DNA from: Tiliqua scincoides
Taxonomy: Eukaryota; Chordata; Lepidosauria; Squamata; Scincidae
DNA: 64,000 bases
Assembly (NCBI RefSeq): GCF_035046505.1
Contig: NC_089822.1
Span: 114,965,307-115,029,306, forward strand
Direction of reading: 5' to 3'
The notes under the pieces are model-generated. The model was not told the DNA's origin. It searched no databases and saw only the letters and a program-made list of their open reading frames with translations. The translations under genes were made by a program, and so were the position numbers. Below are positions 58,501-64,000 of the stretch, piece by piece (positions within the stretch are counted from its first letter, which is position 1; the number at the start of each line of letters is the position of its first letter).

Positions 58501-59627
58501 TGTTCTATCAAAAGCTATAGCCAAATAACCAGAAAAGAAAAATACAACTGCCTCATGCTACAAAAAGTGGATTTTCTTAACTCAAAACTGACCAAAGAGT
58601 CCGAGTGTTTGAGAGCTAATGAGGTGTTATGATGACACAGCATGGAACCAAGAAGCTGTTATTAAGAGCCAGTTCCCTTTTCCCATGTATCAGAGCTAAT
58701 ACTACGATTCAGTGGTGTGAGTATCATCCAGCTGGCCACTTTTTTTTGTTGGTGACTGGTTGGGTAACCTGTACTGCTCTATAGTGAAATAAAGTTAATG
58801 GGGGTTACACCATGAGTTATCAGACCAGGTGCCACCAACCCTAGTGATGCAGTTGGTTGGAGGGTTGTATACTGGCTTAGCTTACTTTTAAAGTGGGTTC
58901 TAAACGTTGGCGGTGGACTATGTTCTATCAGTGGTTATTAACCATGATAGCTACGTTGAAGCTCCAGATGCAGGGGCGTCTGTCGCAGGGACAGGCATCA
59001 GCACTGTCTCAACTTCAGAGCCCAGGTCAACCAGGTAGGTAGAACTGGCCTCCCACCTGAACTTGACTTTTTTATTGCGGATGTTTTTTTTAAGAAAGCA
59101 GCCCATTTCTGCTGCACTACCCAGTAGTGTGCAATGCAGCAGCAGCAGCAGCACGCACCCCCTTCCCTTCCGGTCTCGACACTCGCGGGGAGAGTGAGGA
59201 CTGGCAACTTGAGCATCCTGCTGGGCGCCGAGGTGCGCGTGCGCAGCTCCGAGCGGGGCTCCGCAGCTCCCTGCGCACAGGGCAGGCGAGCGGGAAGGGC
59301 CGAAACCAGAACTGGCTTGCAGGCAGGGCTTGGGGCAGAAGCCAAAGGGCGAGAGCGGAGCCTGGACGCCGGAAGGGGAGTTGCACCTCCACTCGAGCCC
59401 TAGCGGGTCCCTGGAGGCGGGAGGTCACTGCTACGCTCGCCGACTTTCGCCTGCAAGCCCGCCCCACCTTCTGGGTGCCTTCCAGGCTGGGCAGCTGCAG
59501 CAGGTGCCCGAGGCCGCCCCCGCCCACCAGCGCTGCCTGCCCATACCGGGCACCGAGTGCTCGCTCTTCGCCTTCCTTACCCCGAACTCCCAATCAGGAG
59601 GATCTTCAGATGCGAACGTCTGAACAT
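51168..59627 (-). CDS. Atypical Rab7/Rab9-type small GTPase
   Basis: Small GTPase of the Rab family, predicted to act on late endosomal/lysosomal membranes. Five coding exons on the minus strand with GT/AG borders and matching phases: 59581-59627, 55576-55702, 52234-52452, 51468-51593, 51168-51257; total 609 nt, 202 residues plus TGA. P-loop GSSGVGKS (residues 13-20), switch [11 protein letters not shown]3 [11 protein letters not shown]4 NKTD, G5 ETSAK, and a C-terminal KCGC for double geranylgeranylation. Text resembles Rab7A ([20 protein letters not shown]) and Rab9 ([13 protein letters not shown]). The glutamine of DTAGQ, needed for GTP hydrolysis in most Rabs, is threonine here. Start: the Met giving a Rab-like N-terminus [13 protein letters not shown]; a 'ttcccag' acceptor-like site lies 22 bp upstream of the ATG, so a non-coding first exon is possible. 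Tail-to-tail with HCFC1. I do not assign a named orthologue. Confidence 0.9.
51680..51972. mobile_element. hAT-type non-autonomous element in the Rab gene
   Basis: Ends 'caggggtaggccaaac' and 'gtttggccacccctg'. The flanks gtctatac and gtcttata are similar but not identical. The inside is AT-rich. Intron between coding exons 3 and 4 of the Rab gene. Confidence 0.75.
52950..53049. repeat. 100-bp near-perfect hairpin in the Rab gene intron
   Basis: Arm 1 (52950-52991) and arm 2 (53008-53049) are 42 nt each and complementary at all but about three positions ('cagctaaccattg' against 'caatggttagctg', 'tgagacatgggcagca' against 'tgctgcccatgtctca'). The loop is 16 nt (52992-53007). It could be a miRNA-type precursor or a foldback element; it is not explained by the repeat families recognised nearby. 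Confidence 0.75.
54052..54544. mobile_element. hAT-type element, 'cagtggttcccaacc' family
   Basis: Ends 'cagtggttcccaacc' and 'ggttaggaaccactg'. Flanks ttctcctg and ttttactg agree at 6 of 8. Inside: 'cataaattgtaccc' and 'aagtacccctaaag', also found in the shorter relative at 61362-61581. Rab gene intron. Confidence 0.75.
54949..55100. mobile_element. Harbinger-like MITE in the Rab gene intron
   Basis: 'ggctgcaatcctaaccaactttccagcactg' against 'cagtgctggaaagttggttaggattgcgccc' gives long inverted ends; the centre resembles the copies at 22690 and 39711. The ends are more alike than in the other copies, so it is probably the youngest in this window. Confidence 0.82.
55468..55531. repeat. (GT)n(GA)n microsatellite beside Rab exon 2
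   Basis: About 20 GT units followed by about 10 GA units, ending roughly 45 bp from the exon 55576-55702 donor. Confidence 0.95.
57067..57423. mobile_element. hAT-type element, 'cagtgtttctcaaac' family, copy 2
   Basis: 357 bp; perfect 8-bp duplication gtttaaat at 57059-57066 and 57424-57431. Closely resembles 48924-49277 along its whole length. Confidence 0.92.
57806..58141. mobile_element. hAT-type element, 'cagtgtttctcaaac' family, copy 3
   Basis: 336 bp; perfect 8-bp duplication ttatatac at 57798-57805 and 58142-58149. It is inserted into the second copy of the cluster unit and so is younger than that repeat. Confidence 0.92.
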
Positions 59628-59940
59628 AACGGGGCGCTTCCGCCAGAACCTGGGAAGGAGAGACAGAAGGAGGGTGAGGGCAGCAGGAGCGGGAGCAGGC
59701 CCCTCCCCACGCCCCGCTTCGCCGCCTGCCCCGCAGGTGCGCCTTCCCTTGCAAGGGCTCCGGAGCTGCTTTGGCTGCCCAGCCGCTTGCAGCTCCTGGC
59801 TGTGCCCTCGCGGCAGCAGGGGGACTTTCGCAGGCTCCTCCGGCGAGCTCCCGCGGCTCGCATTCCTACCTGGCTTATCAGAGCTGAAGGGGCGGAGAAG
59901 GAAAAGGGAGCTGCCGAGGTGCCTTTCAGCTAAGCCTGGG
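59130..59940 (-). promoter_or_regulatory. CpG-rich 5' region of the Rab-type gene
   Basis: A block rich in CG dinucleotides surrounds coding exon 1 (59581-59627). It starts with a (CAG)n-like run 'gcagcagcagcagcagca' near 59137 and ends near 'gggctgggctgggctgg'. Judged by eye; a TATA-less promoter is likely upstream (right) of 59627. Confidence 0.6.
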
Positions 59941-60510
59941 AAGAGGCAAAGGGGCTGGGCTGGGCTGGGCTGGGACGAACCGAAAGCACCGCCGGATCAG
60001 CAGTGCGCAAAGGCTTCAATTGTCCAGACCGAGTCCCGGAACTAACTGAGAATGGCTGATGTCAACCCTGGAAGAGTGCCTCTGAGCACATGCAAAGGGC
60101 ATGCCTTCCTCCTCGCCTAGGAACGAGCACAAGATAAGGGCTCGGTTCAAGGGGGCGCTTCCCGGGTGTCTCCAGCACCAGGCGCGGAATGGAAGACCTG
60201 CTGGCAAGACTGAGTAGCAGAGGCTCTCAAGAGAATTCAGACGCAGGGCTTGAGGGCCTCGCCTGGGACATCGGTTTTGCAAGACAGTCCATTCACATTT
60301 GACATTCGGATCCTGTGCGGCTGCTTAAATGGGAGGCCCAGACCAGCTGCATAGACAACTTCATAATGCAAATAGACTTTCAGTGCCAACCCACGCCTGT
60401 GTTCAATGGGCCTGTGTTCAATGGGACCCAGATAAGAATGCATAGGACTGCAGCCTTAGTGCAAGATATTTGAGGTTTTTGTTTTACCACCTATGAATAT
60501 ATACACATAC

Positions 60511-61186
60511 AGGGTGTCTGTAAAGTCTGTGTGCACTTTAAAAAATTTATAACTTTGTAAGAATTTGTGCTAGAAAGAATCTGTAAAAAGTATTAGAAAG
60601 CCTAGTGTACCTAGTTTTTAGTAAAGTTATTGAGCATTTCTTCAACACAATATTTTTAACAATTTTGCTAAACTTTAAAAACTCTTCATTTTCAGAATTA
60701 CTTATGACCCATGGCTTCAACAGAAGAAAAAGTAAACTGTGTCCTTTGGTTGGCTGAACTGAAATCTACTGTTGCTGTACAAAGAAAGTTTAGAACTGAA
60801 TACAGTAAAGAACCACCTCATAGGAACTCTATTACCAAATGGATGAAGAAATTCAAAGAGACAGGCTCTGTCCATGATAAGCTGCGGTCTGGCCCCCACG
60901 TTCGCCAGACTTGACTCCATTAGATTTTTTTTATGGGGACATGTGAAAACAATTGTGTATGCAAGTAAACCTCGTTCATTAGAAGACTTGAAAGCTAAAA
61001 CAACTAATGTGGTTTCAGTCATTACTGTAAATCAATTGGCAAATGTGTTTAGAGAACTGCAAAATTGTATTACCTTTGTATTACTAATGGTGGTGGACAT
61101 GTGGAAACTTAAAAAGTACAATAAAACAATAAAAAATATAGATTTTCTTCTTTCTAATACTTTTTACAGATTCTTTCTAGCACAAA
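60511..61186 (+). mobile_element. Mariner-like DNA transposon, internally deleted
   Basis: It opens with 'cagggtgtctgtaaagtctg'. A 37-bp stretch at 60564-60600 ('tttgtgctagaaagaatctg...') is repeated exactly in reverse complement at 61150-61186. The ORF at 60711-60914 encodes a mariner-type helix-turn-helix start (EEKVNCVLWLAELKSTVAVQ, then NSITKWMKKFKETGSV), and after it the frame shifts to text like the transposase C-terminus (DFFLWGHVKTIVYASKP at about 60927-60980, LEDLKAK). The middle, including the catalytic part, is deleted. The outer right end is replaced by a TA-rich run, so the right terminus is incomplete. Confidence 0.8.
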
Positions 61187-61245
61187 TAAATATATATAAA
61201 TATATATATATTTATAAATATAAATAAATAAATATAATGTCTTTT
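61187..61245. repeat. AT-rich (TATAAA) low-complexity run
   Basis: 'taaatatatataaatatatatatatttataaa' with further ATAA units takes the place of the outer right end of the mariner-like element. Confidence 0.8.
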
Positions 61246-61361
61246 TTTCAAAGATGACATAAAACTTGAAAAAAGTTCATATGTAGAAGTCCTTTGTAAT
61301 GTGAGGCTCTAAGTGGCAGCTTACTTAGCTTGGGCATAAATCTGGTTCTGGGGACATCTAC

Positions 61362-61581
61362 CAGTAGTTACCAACATTTTTTCACTTGCATACCCCTTAG
61401 CAGCCAATTTCCATAAATTGTACCTCTCATATTAGCCCCACAAGGCACTCTAATACCTGCTCTGCAAGGCATTCTAATACAGACCTGCCTTTTCCCACCA
61501 TTATTCTGTTTTTTTCGAGTACTCCTAAAGATTTTGGCAAGTACCCCTGGGGGTACACATACCCCAGGTTGGGAACCATTG
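61362..61581. mobile_element. hAT-type element, short relative of 54052-54544
   Basis: Ends 'cagtagttaccaacattttttcac' and 'ccccaggttgggaaccattg'; shares 'cataaattgtac' and 'gtactcctaaag' with the longer relative. A different hAT element follows only 8 bp later. Confidence 0.65.
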
Positions 61582-61589
61582 ATCTACAC

Positions 61590-61854
61590 CAGGGGTCTCC
61601 AAACCCCGCCCCGAGGACCAGATGCAGCCAGCAGCAAGCCTCTATCCGGCCTGCAGCCAGGCTCTTGTCCCCTGAAAGCCTCTGGCCCACTCAGCTGAAC
61701 ACAACCAGAGCACAGCCAGAGAGGTTGAATGAATGAGCCCATTCATTCACTCATCTAAATTCCATCTCTAATTTATTTATTTAAATTTTATGTTTAAATT
61801 TTTTTTTCCAGTCCTCAACACCATGCCAGATATTTGATGCCAAAAAGAGCCCTG
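61590..61854. mobile_element. hAT-type element with perfect 8-bp target duplication
   Basis: Begins 'caggggtctccaaac'; ends 'gagccctg'. Perfect duplication atctacac at 61582-61589 and 61855-61862. Related to 30236-30739 but with the middle missing. Confidence 0.85.
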
Positions 61855-61862
61855 ATCTACAC

Positions 61863-63595
61863 CATGGCTTGGTGTAAGATTTACAAATGTTACCTTGCTA
61901 TGAACTCACTAGCTAGCCTTAGTCAAAGGCTTGGAAGATTACTTGGAAGATAGTCTCACTGTGTGATGGTGCTTATACCTATGTAAGTGGGCATAGGATT
62001 GCAGCGTAGAGTGCTGTATACACGCTTAAGAACAATAATGATATGGCAGGATGTCTTGAAGCCAAGGTTGAATGAACACCCTGGTGGGCTCAGTTTTGGA
62101 ACAATATGAGGTTGTGCTTAAAAATGAAAGAAATAAAATCAGAGTATTTTTTTCCCTCACTATTAGTCTGGAAGAGAGGAAGAAATTTCAAAAACAGTGA
62201 GTGGGACATGTCTTATTAGTTTTGATAGCTATACTGTGTAGCAAATGTACAAGAAACTTTATAGAATAAGGTAAGAAAGGACTTTCCATAGGGTTTCACT
62301 TTCCATAGGGTTCAATACATTTATCTGTATAGTGCAGTATAGTCCTTATAGTATAGTGTTAGTGTATATGCAAAACTAACACTGATCTTCACATAAAAAA
62401 TCTGTCTTATATACATGATCAATTGCAGATGAATACTAGCCATCAGTAGTAATCCCATAAAAGAAGAGGGGATTTGGAAAGGGCAGCTTGTCATACCGTC
62501 AGTGTGAGAAAAGCTGCACTTGTCAAAATTCTCTTCTACCCAAGGGTTAAATGTAAGTGAGCCTAACCTCCTTTGCCTGGAATCACTGTAGCTGTGATGT
62601 GGCCTAAAGTATGTTCTGACACCAGTTCTTTCCCTACCAGCAAGATTCTTTTGGTGGCAGCAAAATATCTGGCTTCATTGCCACATCATTCCTGTGGAAC
62701 GAACTTTCCTCCGCCTTGTGGCCATAGTCAATCCCTCCACTTTACCCAACAATTTCTCTAGAGGGCACCCTTGACTTTGGATGATGGTGGCAGCTACTTT
62801 TATTGCTGCTGGGGTAGATTGCTCACCTGATGCACCAATGACATTCCAGTGTCTATGCGCTATCATTTCTTGTGACTCCCACTGATGCAGCCACCTCTGC
62901 TGTGGAGTCAACTGGCATATCTACTTCATAAACTCATAAACTCACTAAACAGCATTTGGCAGACCACTGTTCTTGTCAGCCTCAGCCCTACGCCTACAAT
63001 TTTATAACTCTAAACTAAGACACAGGGTTGTGAGGGTTGTTAGGATTATTGAGATTATAAAAACGTTGAATGTTGAACAACAACATTGTTGTTGTCCTGT
63101 TATTCCTCCAGCTAACTTCCAGAACAGATGTCAGCATTTATTGGGTTAATGAGAAACTTCAAACTACTGAAAACTTGGCAAATCAGGGTCTTCCCTCCCC
63201 CAAGAGGAAGAAAGTCTAGCATCAGGTGACTTGGACCATCATATGACCATACGGTTCCCTAATTAGCTCTGAACATTTTGCAAGACTTTTTCCCCCAGTC
63301 TCCTTAGTTCCCAAAAGTGGGGGGCTGGGATGTAAGATATCCATTTCCCAGAAGTAGTGCATTTGAGTCTCCGTCTTCTCCACACACTGCAGTGATCCCA
63401 TCTCCATCAGAGAAGCAACAAGAATGGATTTGCAAGTGCTTCAGTGCTGGCACAAACGGATCTCTCAAGAGCTTGACGTGGTGATGGATTTCTGGCTACG
63501 GCATTCACATGATGAGGAATATGGGTGATGGACTCTTTATTGTTTGTATATTGTATATCCATCTTCCACAGAGCTGAAGGCAGGGTTTCATCCAT
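61863..63595. other. Spacer without recognised gene
   Basis: Short pieces such as 'actttccatagggtttcac' (about 62283) recall the repeat at 56640. No exon pattern or conserved protein text is seen; the reading frames here are not protein-like. Confidence 0.5.
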
Positions 63596-63712
63596 TTAAT
63601 CCTCACACTGACCCTGTGAGGTAGGCTAGCTGACAGATGGTGCTTAGCCCAAAGTAGTGAGTGTTATGGCTGAGTGGGGATTTGAACATCTTCTAATTTC
63701 ATGTTCTTGGGA
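63596..63712 (-). repeat. MIR-like SINE, antisense
   Basis: 'atcctcacactgaccctgtgaggtaggctagctgacag' and 'atggctgagtggggatttgaac' are the reverse complement of the SINE type seen at 2669-2868. From here to the window end nothing else is recognised. Confidence 0.75.
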
Positions 63713-64000
63713 GGACGGGCAGTATATCCCCCTGAGATATGGGAAGATACTCCCCCCCCCCCCCACAGCTGCCATAAATCATGATGTAGGAAATTTGCCT
63801 TCCTAAAATTGCCTTCCTAAATCATGATGTAGATGTTTCTTCCCTTCCTTCCACTTTTTAACATGGGGGCACAGTTCCCCAGGAAGTTCTACTGCACAAG
63901 CCTTATTGAAATGGAGGGGAGGCTTGCCAAAGGTTGCATTCTCTTGAGCAGTCCAGTTCCAGTTCATTTCAGTTTGGCTTGCCCAAGAGAATTTTCTGTT

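Larger units (their letters stand above)
56277..58690. repeat. Nested repeat cluster with a three-times repeated unit
   Basis: A unit of about 230-300 bp occurs at about 56410-56640, at 57720-57805 continuing at 58142-58290, and at 58350-58600. Shared text: 'ggtgacaccactagtgacc', 'tttaggaataatatcatcat', 'cagtgaaatatct', 'tctatcaaaagctatagcc' and 'aaaaatgcaactg'. A hAT element (57806-58141) splits the second copy; another lies between copies 1 and 2. A fragment at 56640-56950 resembles 2280-2600 in reverse complement. Rab gene intron 1. Confidence 0.7.

Noticed and set aside
59431-59754. Minus-strand open reading frame with text [20 protein letters not shown] near the Rab start
   Set aside because: It overlaps the true exon 1 in another frame; only the frame [16 protein letters not shown] continues across the intron into [10 protein letters not shown].
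60711-60914. A small host gene with a helix-turn-helix protein
   Set aside because: It is the start of a mariner-type transposase bounded by the transposon's inverted repeats, not a host gene.
61863-63595. A possible additional gene at the right end
   Set aside because: None of the short reading frames has conserved protein text, and no paired splice sites with consistent frame were found.

Overview
The window is vertebrate nuclear DNA and looks like a reptile, most likely a squamate (lizard or snake). The genes are intron-rich and vertebrate-like. The introns and spacers hold MIR-like SINEs ending in a box about 'cctgtgaggtaggctaggctgag' in antisense form, tRNA-derived SINEs with (TTA)n tails, CR1/L2-type LINE ends, many non-autonomous hAT elements with clean 8-bp target duplications, and Harbinger-like MITEs. 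The gene order matches the block that in humans lies at Xq28: IRAK1 - TMEM187 - HCFC1, with TMEM187 opposite to its two neighbours.

Layout. 1-13860: the 3' two thirds of IRAK1 (+), nine coding exons from the kinase N-lobe to the stop; the 5' end lies left of the window. 13860-16600: spacer with a CR1 end and a hAT element. 16616-17404: TMEM187 (-), a single coding exon. 17700-23900: repeat-rich spacer with a solo LTR and Harbinger-like MITEs. 23990-28050: a large CpG-rich promoter region for HCFC1, containing a 62-bp GC-rich tandem repeat and a striking array of YY1-like GCCATCTTG sites interleaved with CATCCGGG motifs. 26907-49366: HCFC1 (+), 26 coding exons; I assembled these by splice sites and frame and they add up to a 2218-residue protein, longer than the 2035-residue human one mainly because of a larger HCF proteolytic-repeat region. 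51168-59627: a Rab7/Rab9-type small GTPase (-), five coding exons and 202 residues, lying tail-to-tail with HCFC1 in the place where humans have RENBP. Its catalytic glutamine is replaced by threonine. 60050-64000: repeats, including an internally deleted mariner-like element, and no recognisable gene.

Biology. IRAK1 is the kinase of the MyD88/Toll-IL-1 receptor pathway and here keeps its HGD and DFG residues and three TRAF6-binding motifs. HCFC1 is the chromatin cofactor that is glycosylated and cut by OGT within its HCF repeats; nine near-consensus repeats are visible here, four of them in an exact 90-bp tandem array. The Rab protein is predicted to act on late endosomal/lysosomal membranes by family, but its missing glutamine suggests unusual GTP turnover.

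Most worth a second look: the YY1/CATCCGGG array (about 24.86-25.51 kb), the HCF-repeat expansion, the Gln-to-Thr Rab, and a 42-bp-arm hairpin inside the Rab gene intron. All coordinates and counts were made by eye from the sequence; no database search or alignment was run.
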